The translations under genes were made by a program, and so were the position numbers. A stretch of 64,000 nucleotides of DNA from Serpula lacrymans var. lacrymans S7.9. Its lineage: Eukaryota; Basidiomycota; Agaricomycetes; Boletales; Serpulaceae. The notes under the pieces are model-generated. The model was not told the DNA's origin. It was given only the letters and a program-made list of their open reading frames with translations, and did no database searches. Below are positions 43,885-55,357 of the stretch, piece after piece (position 1 is the first letter of the stretch; each line of letters opens with the position of its first letter). The stretch lies in contig NW_006763290.1 of assembly GCF_000218685.1 (NCBI RefSeq), positions 3,188,908-3,252,907 of the forward strand, read 5' to 3'.

Positions 43885-46025
43885 CTAACGTCTTCGCCCT
43901 CCGTTCCCACCTAACACCACCCTTTTGCTGCCCCTCTTTCGACCACCGTCGCCTCTAGCTCTCTGTTCTATTTCATGCCACGCGATATTCATATCCCCGT
44001 CATCGTCGCCCTGTCTGGGCGTGCGCTGCGCTGACGAAGAAGGTGTCCGCATAGGCATTCCTGAAGGCGTTGCATGTAATGCAGACGCAAAAGTCCTCGT
44101 TCCCCACGTACCAACCGGCTGAGGCGGTATTGGTGAAAGCTCCGATGATTCCTGTGATTCCTCAGGAGCTATGAACGTGTGCATTGGAGAGAAGTTATAA
44201 CTCGATGATGCCACAATCCTGTCCTTCTCCCGTTCCTCAGCGCGAGCACGAGCACGGTCGTCCTTTTTCTCCTTTTCACTTCTGCGTGCTCTCCTAGTCT
44301 TCAGAAGTCCCTCAAAATTCTTGAGGCCCTCATGACCGACAATACCCTCGAGATCAGCTTCGACAAACACAACATCTGCCCCTTCGGGCATATGGGCCAA
44401 ATATTTACATCGCTTCCGTAAATCGTCACCCACGGTGCCTTCAGAAACAGATTCCACACGGATAGTAATATCATCTGGGAATGAAGAATAACTATGAAAG
44501 TGCGAAAATAGGATCTTGATATCCAAGGGATGTAAGAATACAGGAAGTCCGGATGCCCCTTGATAGTAATAATATGTCTGCGTCGATGGTGGTGGAGGAT
44601 TCAGATTTCGACGTTGCTTGGGATCGCGATTGAGGGCAGCTGGGGATCGATGGGGGAGATTGATGGTGGAGTCAGGCGTTGTCCATGCGGGCGCCAAGCG
44701 CATTAGATCCTTACCAACGTTGAATCCTAAGTTGCCTTGCATAGCGAGAAAGGCTTCTGGAATATCTTCCAGGAGGTCTGAGGGTTCTTGCTGTCCGCGT
44801 CGCACCAACAACGAAAAGCGATCTTCTATCTCACGCTGATCCCTTATAGCCTTATCGACCGCATCCTTCAACTGAGACGTTTCCAAGGCAGCTGCTTTAG
44901 CAATCTGGTGACGTAGATTCTCCTCTGCTGCATCCATGAAGGATAGACTGAGCTCGTCACCAAAACCGACTATCATTCTGCGTTCGGCAGCTAGGATATT
45001 TAGGTCTTTCAAAAGGTCTGAAATGAGATAATCCGGGGTAGCAAGCATGAATTTGGCATAGTTGTAGACATCTGGCAAGAAATGCAAAGGGGCTTGGTGG
45101 GGAGGAATAAGATCCGATGGCCAGGTGTAGGACCGAGGAAGAGCTAGTGTAGTGATATAAGGTCTCTGCATGAGACGCATGCGCAATAGAGAGCCTGTAA
45201 GAGGTATCCCGGCAAGGCCAGATTGGGCCATAGCCAAAGACGATCCTTCCGGTGGTAATTCCTGGTCATCCTGGTCATCACCTTCAACGTGGATGGGCGC
45301 ATCATACCATTTGACGCATTTGAGCTCTTTCGCGTTTACGGAATCGAAACAGATAGGACATCGTGCCCACTTGGGATTATTTGACGTGCTCAAGTAATGG
45401 AGAATGCAGGGGAAGCAAAATACCTGATTGTGATCCACGAGTCAGATAATGAAAAGCTTGCGAAAATCATGATCAACTTACATGACCGCATTTGGTGAGT
45501 CGAGGAACCGTTGGGGGGGAAAGACAGATAGGACAAGTTGTCAGGCCTTCTTTCTCGTTATATGTTGCTCCTGCGGAAGAAACGGATGCGAGAGCAGAAG
45601 AGCGCGGTATGAGGACTTGCAAAATATCGTGCCATTGGAAGAAACTAGAGACGTGGGTCACGCTGTTAGAGCGATAACGTGAAGGAGACACGTAAAATGA
45701 AACACACATGTCTGGATCAGCAAAGTGGGCGGTGTAGTCACCAGTAGGGTTCATCACAAACCGATATTGCGCATTAACGAATCCTGAACGATCGCTGGTA
45801 AAGGAGACGGCCTGGAAAGATAATGTTGGCATACTTACTTTCCTTGTTCCACACACCCTGTTGAGTACACGCCTTTTTGCTTCTTCTAGGTAGGCTTGGT
45901 GGTTGCGCTTGCCTTGGAGGTAAAGTGAAGTTCAGGAGATGGCTGAGGGATGGAGATGAAGCCATCTTCGCTGGGCGTTTCGTCGTCTGCCCTTGTTGTC
46001 TTGAGGAGCTGATTGGAGATGTCAT
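43885..46025 (-). CDS. RING-finger E3 ubiquitin ligase, RNF10/Mag2 family
   Basis: Four exons: 46025-45839, 45783-45708, 45644-45482 and 45423-43885, joined in frame to 654 residues. Introns of 55, 63 and 58 bp start GTAAGT or GTGTGT and end CAG or TAG; the 63-bp one is open in frame, so a plain open frame hides it. The N-terminus has SHLLNFTLPPR and GVWNKE; then the conserved YRFVMNPTGDYTAHFADPD with IFFQWHDILQV follows. The C3HC4 RING, CPICLSPPTVPRLTKCGH then VFCFPCILHYL and RCPICFDSV, is split by the third intron. A long Arg/Glu-rich helix and a disordered C-terminus follow. The family ubiquitylates small-ribosomal-subunit proteins in translation quality control. The start is the first ATG in frame. 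Confidence 0.9.
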
Positions 46026-46184
46026 CAGTGAAGATTCTGTACAGTGTTGTAGAGTTTCGTTGTAAACAGGTATTTGTGTGTCTGATTTCTCGCCGTCTTT
46101 CGTCGGAAGCGTCCTTGCCAAGTGAATAGCAAACCACCATGAGAATCACCACGCCACAGCAATCACGTAGCTTCTTAACCGAGA

Positions 46185-46243
46185 ACCGCTGGCACCCGTG
46201 GTGCCACAAAAACCACGGACCTAAGCGAAATAACCAATTATTA
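46185..46243 (+). repeat. Left half of the short repeat hit by the Harbinger-like element
   Basis: GTGCCACAAAAACCACGG and TAAGCGAAATAACC match the reverse complement of 23693-23735. The other half continues at 50896-50939. Confidence 0.6.
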
Positions 46244-46270
46244 GCCTCGTTCAAGGTGCGTTTCGTAAGG
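46244..46270 (+). repeat. Left terminal inverted repeat
   Basis: GCCTCGTTCAAGGTGCGTTT followed by CGTAAGG; the right repeat has T for the C. Confidence 0.8.
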
Positions 46271-46629
46271 GACCGCTTAAGCCTGAAGTTCGGGAACTCT
46301 GGCTTTAAGCTGGCCACGTCATCAGTTATGGAACGCGGGGCAAGTAACCGAAGGCTCATACCTGGAAATCACCGAATAATATTTTTTGAGAAATCCAAGA
46401 TAAATCGAGAAATAAACTACACGGCAAGTCTTCCGATAGAATTCGGCGCTTCGACCTTACTTCCTGCAAACACGGCCGTTTGCCATGCCTTGGCCTGCCC
46501 CCATCCCCCCCCCCCTCCTAAGCTACGCGTAGTCCAATTGCCTCACAAAACTCTGACGACGATACCTCCTCTGACAATCCCTCAGCTGACAGTCTGAGCC
46601 GTTACATTCCGACCGATACAAGTTGTCAA

Positions 46630-48605
46630 ATGGCATCACTACGGACTCTTCAAAACCAAGGTAATATTCCCAAACCTGCGCAGATTAATTGGTTCAATCC
46701 AAGAACAGATCGATTGGTAGACTGGCTTGAGAAACATCCTAAACGTAGATATGTTTTATTTTCAGATTCTACTGCAGTCACCAAAGAAGAGAATCGGGAT
46801 GCCTCAAGATCTACTAAACATACAAAGGCCTCTTTATATAGAAGGATTGCTAGACACGTTTTCAAGAATGATTCCAATGTGAACTTGCGTATCGCGGTTG
46901 ATCACCATCGCCAACAATTTGGTGAGTCAGTGCAGCATCGTCTTACCAGGTATTTATTTCACCGTTTATTTATTATTTATTGACACTACATTGACGCTAT
47001 CAGCCTCAGCAAGACATATTGAAGCCATCTGCGGGATTTAGGATCCACTGGTAGTGGCCTTGTGGCGGGGGATCTGTCCGATGCCCTGTACAACAGTCCA
47101 ATCAGTGAGTTTTTTACTTTATTTTATTTTATACTTAGATTTGATTGCTGATTTTGAAAGAACGAGTTCGTGCTAAATTCCCGTGGTGGGACCGCCTCAG
47201 CACCTTCTGGTGTGCATCGCTGAAGTATAATGCGAAGCCGGCAACATCAGCGCATGGTCAGGATCTCTCGGGGAAGGCTATGGCGGTTCTGTTTCCAATG
47301 AGGGGTGACGATGAAGCTTTCCAGTGTGGCATGAACTCACATTTCCAGGGTGGTGGGTGGGATTTGGTCGAACACGAGCAGGATGGCGGTGACGGCAGCA
47401 GCTATCAGCAGCAGCTGTCCCAGCACCAGGCGCCGTACCAGCCATCTCAGCAGCAGCAGCCGTACCAGCCGTACCAGCAACAGCACCAGCACCAGCAGCA
47501 GCCGCCGTATCAGCAGCAGCAGGCGGCTGTGTATGCGCAGTACGGCAATCCCTCCCAGCAAATTCTATATAGGTCGAATCCTTCGCTCTCCAGCTTGCCC
47601 TCCGCTACTCTGCAGCCCCAGCAGCGCTACGGGCAAATCACCAGCACAACCCCGTATATGGCTTCCCTGGACTTCAACCCATCTGACCCCTCACTATCCA
47701 GCCTGTCCATCAACAGTAACGGCTCGGACACCTCTGTCCCTGCGGTTCAGTCTGTCGCCCCCATTCCTCCCGCTTCTATCACCCGTCCCCCCATCTCGGT
47801 TACTGGCCATCAGCGCCAGCTCAGTGGGGGGGGTTCTTTGGGTCGGGGGCAGTCGCCTGCTTGCAGACATTCACCTGCTCGACCCGTTCACCTGCCTCAT
47901 CCCACTACTCCCACTTCAAAACGTAGCCGCAACGTCATCAAATTAGAGGATCCGGAGCCCAAGAAGAAGGCTGAGCTGAAGCAAACAAAGGGCAAGAAGC
48001 GCGAATCCGAGGGCGACCGCTTGAAGGCGTTGATGGAGCCTGTTCTCCAGGCAGAGAGTGATGGGATCAAGGCCGAAGCTGACCTGAAGTGGGCGAAATA
48101 CGCACATTCGACAACACTTGCACAGGGCAAGAATTTGAAGACGGCCAAGGATGCCAGGGCCGAACTTACAGCCGCACTCTTTGAGTTAGCAAAGCTGCAG
48201 ATGGTGCGCGAACAATGAGAGGGTTGAGGAGATGTGATTGAAGTGGGCGGTTCATGAACAACGCACAATGGAACTTCGCTACCGGATGAGCCTGACTGGA
48301 GGACCTCCCCCCCCCATTTGTCCGCACCTGGCCCTTCTTTCAACGCCAGCTCCAGCTCCAGCTCCATCGCCGCTCCAGGTCCCACCTCCAACGCACTCGG
48401 AACATCCGACTTCACTGTCGGCCTATCCCAAATGCTAAGCGAAGGAGGTGAAGACTTCATGTCTACCATGACATCTGTCCTCCAATCTACTGACTTCGCC
48501 AATCCCACAATGCCCCCCCACAACTCGTTCAACGAAGACAGTGATTTATACAGTGACAGGAATGAAGACGGCGACAGAATTGTGGAGGACGAGGATGGGG
48601 CCTGA
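46630..48605 (+). pseudogene. Accessory (ORF1) gene of the Harbinger-like element
   Basis: Exon 1 (46630-46949) encodes MASLRTLQNQ..., with a TDRLVDWLEKHPKRR start typical of a protein found beside this transposase in basidiomycetes, probably a DNA-binding Myb/trihelix-like partner. A GTATTT...CAG intron follows; exon 2 (about 47000-47100) reads LRDLGSTGSGLVAGDLSDAL but has an in-frame TGA before it. A GTGAGT...TAG intron comes next; exon 3 needs a one-base shift near 47160 to give ERVRAKFPWWDRLSTFW, then a Gln-rich stretch, a KRKSE-type basic part and, after a stop at 48216-48218 and a frame change, an acidic C-terminus (48318-48605). Broken at three places or more. Confidence 0.6.
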
Positions 48606-48890
48606 TCGTACTGTGATCTGGAGTACATTTTGTTTTCATTGTTTATTACTGCCTTGATTCATGTACTATCTGCTGTCTGTGTTTTTGTATGCCTGTATAT
48701 GATTTTTTCCCTGCCGTTTCATTTTTTCTGCCGTTTCATTTTTTCCACTTTTATATTTTTTTTTCTGCCATTTTAAACGCTGTTGTGATGTTACTTCCGT
48801 TTGAATATGTTGTTATGCTGTTATGTTGTTATGTACTGATGAACAATGCATACTGTAATATTGTCTGAGTGTATCATACATGAAATAAGA

Positions 48891-50667
48891 TCAGTATAAG
48901 TCACTACTAAAGAGGGAATCAAAAAGCCTTTCACGAAGCATCTGAGTTGGATTCTGGGGTAAAGGACCTTGTGATTTGAATCATCCACATCTGCATCAAT
49001 TTCCTCCCCATTATCATCCACTTCTCCTTCGATTGCCTGTTGCCATTCTCTAGGAATGATAACCCCTGATTCCTTGCCTTCATGTTCAATAATGAGGTTG
49101 TGCAGAATGATACAACAACAGATCCGGATAATAACAGAGTCTATCTTGTTTACTGAGTCAATCTGGATGCATAATTCTTGTTAGAATATACTCTGACATA
49201 CCTATACTCCATAGGATAATACCTCTGATTTGTAAGCCAGCCCAGTATGCAGCAGCTATTCTGTGTAAGATGTCCGTGGTTGCATGTCATGTTTAAGATC
49301 CTACATTGTATAACCTTGGCCATATAGCTCAATTGGTAGAGCAGCTGGCATGTATCCAGAAGGTTCCAGGTTCAATCCCTGGTCTGGTCATTATCCAATT
49401 TTATCAATTCTTTGAGAGACTGGAACCGAATCTTGAGAAGTCCAATGGCATGTTCACATCATATACAAATGCGTGACAATTGGTAGTTGAACTGAGACTG
49501 CCTCACAGTGAGGCCACAACCTGGTGCCTGTTTGAATGGTATAATAGGATATGCAGAGTTGGCCCACATCCATTCATCTTTTTCCAGAAAGGCTTCATGG
49601 TCATGCTACATCAGAGTATCTTGGAAGGCAGAAGAGTCATGAGTGCTGCCCGTGTGCCCTAATCCATAGTCCACAATCTTGAGATTATGAGGGAGGATGG
49701 TAATCTAGGGAAACCATCAGGTTATTCATATAATTCTAAAATAATGTTACTTACCCTGAGAATTCAGAGAGTAGTTTGATTTATTGTCAAAGAATGTCTC
49801 CCCATAGTGGCTTGGCTTTTGGAAGAGGCAAAAATTGGTGCCATCAACTGCTAAATATCCATTTCTCCACTCCGCACAAACCTGGTGCTCTACCCATGCT
49901 TTTGCTGCATCCTTTTCCTCCTGATTAGCTGGCCCAATAACTTGATCATGCAAAGAGAGAATAGCAATCACACAGCGTTTGGTACTGTTCACTACATTGC
50001 CGACTGAGTAACCTGCCCAGTCAGCAATGTCAGTGGCCGTAGATCCATTGCCATAATGGCCTAGGCGGTTCAGAAAGATTGAGAGTTGATGTTCTACAGG
50101 AGTTTGTGGTGTATTAGATTTATTATGAAAAATAGGATGATGGATGATCTTGGCCAGAATTGCATCAAAAATCTCTGGTTGGCATCGATTAACATGGAAA
50201 AAACGGGTCTGGTTGTGATGACATGACCACTCCATAAGAGGAAATTGTGAAATACGTGGTGCTGATGGGTATGTAGTAAAAACTCTTGTGGTTTCTACTT
50301 CACTGCTTAGACGGATGTATTCACTAAGTAGAATCTGAATATGACTTGTCCTGGGGCGCACTTGTACAACCCCAGCTGGTTCCTCATCAGGTGATATACC
50401 TGATATTTAAATACCAGGCATTAAACACTAGAAAATATTTAATCAATTAATCCATAGGGACTTACCTGACATTAATGAGGTTGAGTGTACAACAGATAAC
50501 GAAGTACTCGCAAGTGACATGTCACGTGATGCGTTGCCCTCTGAATTTTGGCTTTCGATCTGCGCCACCGGAGAATTGCGGCGGATGAGGCGTTGAAGGA
50601 GGTAGATGAGCAAGTCGTCGAGGTCGTCAAGACGCTGCTGGCGAGCAGTGGGTTGATGACGAGGCAT
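48891..50667 (-). pseudogene. DDE transposase of the Harbinger-like element
   Basis: Exon 1 (50667-50466) starts MPRHQPTARQQRLDDLDDLL; a 66-bp intron (50400-50465, GTAAGT...CAG) joins in frame to exon 2 (50399-49755), which holds the helix-turn-helix part (LGHYGNGSTATDIADWAGYSVGNV) and the first catalytic block, YLAVDGTNFCLFQKP. A GTAAGT...TAG intron at 49705-49754 is likely, though joining it as read leaves the next block one base out of frame. Then come LPHNLKIVDYGLGHTGSTHDSSAF, EWMWANSAYP (D replaced by N at the expected second catalytic site) and CEHAIGLLKIRFQSLKEL with two stops, a roughly 250-bp insertion holding a tRNA-like sequence, and the end CIILHNLIIEHEG. It stops at 48891-48893. 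Confidence 0.8.
49318..49390 (+). tRNA. tRNA-Thr(TGT)-like sequence inside the transposase gene
   Basis: Cloverleaf can be drawn: acceptor GGCCATA with TCTGGTC (one mismatch, one G-T), D stem GCTC/GAGC, anticodon stem GCTGG/CCAGA (one mismatch) with loop CATGTAT, variable AGGTT, T arm CCAGG TTCAATC CCTGG, then A. A and B boxes are present. No intron. Two stem mismatches and the location within an insertion in a transposon make a pseudo-tRNA or recent insertion as likely as a working gene. Confidence 0.5.
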
Positions 50668-50868
50668 GGTGGATGAGGTGTCAAGGTATGCTTTCCAAGC
50701 TTTTATATAACTTGAAGCATGCTTGATTCAATCTCAACCTCTAGGTTTCCTGACGTTTTTTATATAGGTTTATTATTGATTTACAGTCTCGGCTCAAGCA
50801 TAAGTTTACTGCTGTTGCTTCGTCATGCTATTTCCACGCTGACGACACCTTTTCTCTCTCCTCAATTT

Positions 50869-50895
50869 CCTTACAAAACGCACCTTGAACGAGGC
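50869..50895 (-). repeat. Right terminal inverted repeat
   Basis: Reverse complement of 46244-46270 with a single difference. Confidence 0.8.
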
Positions 50896-50943
50896 TAATG
50901 CAATGTGGCTTGCACGTGTCTTGGGACCACTGTCCCCTTCATT
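50896..50943 (-). repeat. Right half of the short repeat hit by the Harbinger-like element
   Basis: CAATGTGGCTTGCACGTG and GGGACCACTGTCCCCTT match 23650-23690 in reverse. Confidence 0.6.
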
Positions 50944-51316
50944 TTAGACGAGGTCCAGCCCATGGCTCTGCCACTGGTGCAATGTTTTTGCTATATGATA
51001 AATAATAATAATAATACTGTTAAGTGATCAAAATGTTAAGTCAGTGAACTTATGCTGTCTGTAATGTATGTCAAGTCTTTGAATCCTATGATGCATGTTT
51101 GACTTGCTGTTCTGTTATTGAATGCTCTTATAAGCCTGCCCTAAACTTGTGCACAGTATACTGAGTTCAAGCAGATGATTCATTGAATCCTTACAAATAT
51201 CAACATATATTGTAACATAAAAAGTCTATGGTAGTATACTGATAAATTGATGAGAAATAAAAAAAGAGACCCCAGAAATGGTAAAGAATGATAATATGAT
51301 CTGATAACAAAACAAT

Positions 51317-51985
51317 TTAGTAAAATAGGGTGAGAATTGGGGGAAAATCTACTTGCCAGTCATGGATAAAGCCAGTCAGAATTTTGGGATACACCACATT
51401 GAAGGTATGTCTGTCATTTGAACCATGTGGAAATAGCACTTTTATTCTCTCTCCCAAAGTGCAGCAAGACAATGTAACATAAAGTTGCCCATGTGAAAAC
51501 ACTGGAACACATAAATACAGCCTAACCTGTGTCACTGATTGCCCTTGAGATTTGTTGATGGTTATGACAAAGACAACACGGACAGGGAATTGACGACATG
51601 ATAGCTTGATGGGAAATTTTTCCAATTAAGGTTCCAGTGTGAGGCGTAGAACAAAAGCTATCTTTCCTGCATGTTTTCCTCCCAAGACACGGCACTTCAA
51701 TGCTCTTCTCTTCATCTCTATCAAAATCATGTGTGTTCTATTACAGAGTCCATTTAGGGAATCAATATTGCAGAGGAGCATAAGCGGACATCCAGCTTTA
51801 AGTTTGAGGTGCACTTCAGGAGGGCCAGATACTTGCAAGGAGTTCAAGAATTCCACAGGATAATGTTCATGCCTCACTCCAACCACTTTATCAATTGACA
51901 GAACTACTAACTCTTTTCCAGGGAATTTTGTGAGGATTGCTGAATTAAGGTCGCTAACGGCATCATTTTTTGCGGAGAGGATGGT
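51317..51985 (-). pseudogene. Helitron copy 2 helicase, C-terminal part
   Basis: Matches 24660-25327 of copy 1 nearly residue for residue: NDAVSDLNSAILTKFPGKEL, GCPLMLLCNIDSLNGLCNRT, then VITINKSQGQSVTQ and SHGQLYVTLS to the same stop. A TAA near 51626 interrupts between LRLTLEP and EKFPIKLS. The part before 51985 is replaced by the gypsy F2 3' LTR. Confidence 0.85.
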
Positions 51986-52340
51986 TATAAGATCCCTACA
52001 CCTTATGCTGAACTAACAAAGGTGTAAGTTTCAAAATCAAACAAGTAGTGTCAAGTATCGATATTAAGAGGTAATCAACAACTGAGGAAATGTATGTACA
52101 TGAGTGTTGGTATATATACATTTCTGAAGGTCAGCCATGAGGCACTGACTGATACAACATACAGTAGCCATGAGGCGCTGACTGATGTTCTATGTCATAG
52201 TCTAGGCTTTGTCAGGTGATTGTCACGTGACCAGATATAACTAACTACTTGTTTACGTAATGAGTCATGTGATGGTAATATCACGTGACTATAATAAATA
52301 AGATTTTGAGATTAGATCAGGTTTGATTCAAATCGTGACA
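51986..52340 (-). repeat. 3' LTR of gypsy F2
   Basis: Minus strand begins TGTCACGATTTGAATC after polypurine AAAGAGGGGGTAA and ends GTAGGGATCTTATA next to helicase sequence. It matches the solo LTR at 59735-60004 and is longer because of an internal duplication of CATGAGGCRCTGACTGAT. Confidence 0.8.
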
Positions 52341-52379
52341 TTACCCCCTCTTTAAGACTTTCGTCCCGAAAGTGAGGGT

Positions 52380-52916
52380 CAAGTTTTCCAGGTTCCCAGT
52401 TAAATAGTTGTTTTTGTACTCTTGTCGTAGTAAAATTTTCAAAAGGTTGGAATTGTAATTGAAATTGTATCCGTCAAGGTGCACTAGGGTTTTTATTGTG
52501 GAATATTTTCACCTTTTTTGGTGAATTGGATAGGTGTTGTTCGGGTTCCCATGTGCGTTCCTCTTTTGGGTAGTTTTTTCAATGAACTAGGTATTCTAGT
52601 TTTCCTTTTTTAGACGTGAGTCTAGAACTTCCTTGACCTCATACTCTTCTTGCCCATCCACTATCACCGGTGGTATCGGTTTGGGTTGTTTTTGAGAAGG
52701 GAATTGTGGTTCTTTATAGGGTGTGAGTTTCGTTTTGTTAAAAACTGGATGAATAGATCGCCATGTCGGTGGTAGTAGTAATTTGTAGGCTGACTCGCCT
52801 ATTTTTTCAATGATCTCGAATGGTCCATGTCTTTTGTCATCCAGTTTCTTAGTTGGTCGGTCTGTAGAAATGTTTGTTGCTTCTACATATACTCTGTCTC
52901 CTATTTTATATTTCAC
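52380..52916 (-). pseudogene. F2 integrase C-terminus with chromodomain
   Basis: 52916-52596 has the GPY-type part (GPFEIIEKIGESAYKLLLP, then HPVFNKTKLTPYKEP) and the chromodomain start EYEVKEVLDSRLKK. A frame change at an A-run near 52916 separates it from the integrase core, and another near 52600 leads into EYLVH, a stop, KNYPKEERTWEPE and KIFHNKNPSAP, so the chromodomain is broken. Confidence 0.8.
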
Positions 52917-54430
52917 AGCATCCCTTTTTTTTTGTCATATTGCTTCTTCATTTGTTCTGCCACCTTTTGTAATGACTCTTCCGCTTTTTTCCTCGTGTCT
53001 GTGATTCTCTTTACAAAATCTTCCACACTCTCGCTTTTCACTTCCACTTTCACTACTTCCTGTGTTCTCAGATGGCGTCCTTGATGTAGGTAGAATGGGC
53101 TATATCCTGTCGCAGAGTGTTGTTTGTTGTTATATGAGAACTCTGCTAAAGTAAGCCATTCTGCCCAATCATCTTGCTTATGATTTACGAAGATTCTGAG
53201 ATATTGTTCTATCTCTTGATTGATCCTCTCCGTTTGCCCATCTGTTTGTGGATGCCATGCTGTTGATGGATTTCCCTTTATTTGAAGAAGCATGTGTAGA
53301 TCTTTCATAAATTTAGAAACAAATTGCAGTCCCCAATCTGAAATGACCTTTTTGGGTATGCTGTAGTTTCTGAATACGTGATATCTAAATAATTGCGCTA
53401 CTCCTTCTGAGGTGATCTCCATCTGAGTGGGAATTGCTTTGATCATTTTTGTGAATCGGTCTACCACTACCATTATCATGTTGTATCCGATTGATTCTGG
53501 TAGTGGTCCGATTAGATCCACTAAAATGATTTGCCATGGTTTACTTGGGATTTCGTTTGGATGAAGTGGTGCCGCTTTCTTTTTGTGGTCTGTTTTAGTT
53601 CTTTGGCAGACTTCACATCCATCTACGTTTTTCATGATATCTCTGTCCATATAAGGCCACCAGTATTGTCGAGTGATCAATTCTTTCGTTTTATATCTGC
53701 CTGGGTGACCTGCAATGGTAGAGTCATGGTTTTGTCTGATGATTTCTTCTCTCAACTTGGCATCTTTCGGTACATATATCCTGCCTTTGAACACTACGTA
53801 GCCTTCTTCCTCGAACCATCCGTCTTCTCTCCTCTCTATCTTTCCTTTCATCTTTTTTATCAAATCATCTACGTTCCCTTTCCTTTTTAAGATCCATTTT
53901 GAAATTACTAATTCTTCCTCTTGACTATCTTCAATTGCTTGTCTTTGTTTTGATGAAAGGGTCATTTGTACGAATAGTTTCTCATCTAATAGTATGACAT
54001 CCTCGTTGTCTTTTTCTCCTTTATTGTGATCTGATCGTCTTGAGAGCAGATCTGCTTTTATATGTTTTCTTCCAAGCATATGGTGTATTGTGAAATGATA
54101 TTGACTCAACTCTGTCATCCATCGTGCCTGTCGCCTGTTCAACTTCTTTGGTTCTTTGAAATATAACAGATTTTGATGATCCGTCCATATTTCAAATTCT
54201 TCCTCTGCATCTATTAAGTAGTGTCTCCATTCATTGAGTGCTGTCATGATGGCAAGAAGTTCTTTATCATAGATCTCGTAATTGCGTTCCGTGGGGTTCA
54301 ATGCTTTAGAGAGGTATGCAATTGGCTTCCAGTCATCTTTTTGTCTCTGTGATAAGACAGCTCCCATTGCAAAGTCACTACTATCTGCTTCTACTTTATA
54401 TTGGCCATGTGGTATTGGGAGGGCTAACAC
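52913..54430 (-). pseudogene. F2 RNase H and integrase
   Basis: An open 505-residue frame. RNase H: ADSSDFAMGAVLSQR, NYEIYDKELLAIM, EIWTDHQNLLYF and LNRRQARWM. Integrase: H2C2 domain (HDSTIAGHPGRYKTKEL, CEVCQRTK), then D in VDLIGPLPES, D in VISDWGLQF and E in TDGQTERINQE. All three catalytic residues are kept. It is separated from RT by a frameshift near 54440. It is 40-60% like A1 by eye, so F2 is a separate family. Confidence 0.87.
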
Positions 54431-54441
54431 AGGGGCTGAAG

Positions 54442-55357
54442 CTACGTGTCTTTTAAGGTGTCAAATGCTTTGCGTTGTTCATTTCCCCAAATGAATTCCT
54501 CTTTTCCCATTAACTTGGTCAATGGTTTTGCTACTTCCCCGAAGCCTTCTATAAACCTTCTGTAGAAATTTACAAAGCCCAAGAATGCTTGGATGTCTTT
54601 TTTGTTTTTACATTCTGGCCATTTGCTAATTCCTTCTACTTTCACTGGATCCATGCGAATTTCGTTTTCTGAGATGATCAATCCCAGATATTCTACTTCT
54701 GTTTGTTCGAAATCACATTTCTCTGGTTTAAGGTAGAGATGGTTTTTTATTAGGATTTCTAATACACATTGCGTCGTTGCTCTGTGCATTTCTATATCCT
54801 TCGTGAATATCATAATATCATCTAGATATATGATTACAAGTCCTTTGTGTATCAATTCTTTGAAGAGCGTGTTCATCATTGTCTGGAATGTGGCAGGGGA
54901 ATTTGTCAGCCTGAAGAACATGACTAATAGTTCAAATAACCCCCAATTTGTTCTGAACGCTGCTTTCGGCTCATCTCCCTCTCTCATTCGGATATTATTA
55001 TATCCCCACCTTACGTCCAGCTTCGTGAAGTACTTTGCTCCGCTCAACTTGTCTACTAGTTCTCCAATCAGGGGAAGTGGATATCTATTTTTGATAGTGA
55101 TATCGTTTAATTTCCAATAGTCCTGAACTGGTCTTAGCTTTTCCGTCTTTCTTCTTTATGAAAAAGAAGGGTGATGCAAATGGGGATTTGGATGGCCTTA
55201 TCCGTCCCGATTCTAGATTCTTTTTTAGAAACGCATCTAACTCTTCCTGTTCTCCTCTCGCTAATGGGTAAATATTGCAATCTAGGGAGTGATCTCCCGG
55301 TATTAGTTCAATTGCATGGTCCCATTGTCTCCTTTCTGGTAGTGCGTCAAACTTTTT
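54442..55357 (-). pseudogene. F2 reverse transcriptase
   Basis: From the stop TAA near 55355 the homology continues with RRQWDHAIELIPG and SKSPFASPFFFIKKKDGK, a frameshift near 55140, then 55047-54442 with KLDVRWGYNNIRMREGDE and the intact active site YLDD (about 54833-54822). It ends with FLGFVNFYRRFIEGFGEVAKPL and a frame change into RNase H. Confidence 0.87.

Larger units (their letters stand above)
46244..50895. mobile_element. PIF/Harbinger-like DNA transposon, 4.65 kb, with TIRs and two genes
   Basis: Bounded by 27-bp inverted repeats, 46244-46270 and 50869-50895, starting GCCTCGTTCAAGGTGCGTTT and differing at one base. Inside are a plus-strand accessory gene (46630-48605) and a minus-strand DDE transposase gene (48891-50667) that face each other. 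The target bases are TTA on the left and TAA on the right; with a TA duplication the insertion is consistent, with a 3-bp one it is not. The outer flanks join to resemble 23648-23740. Both genes carry lesions. Confidence 0.8.

Noticed and set aside
47337..47946. Long frames on both strands over the Gln-rich region
   Set aside because: They are shadows of the CAG-rich exon of the Harbinger accessory gene (Leu/Arg-rich or Ser/Arg-rich low-complexity translations).
50944..50947. CTAA as a fully canonical Helitron terminus
   Set aside because: The hairpin and CTAA are present, but the next base is A where Helitrons insert before T, so I kept only moderate confidence.
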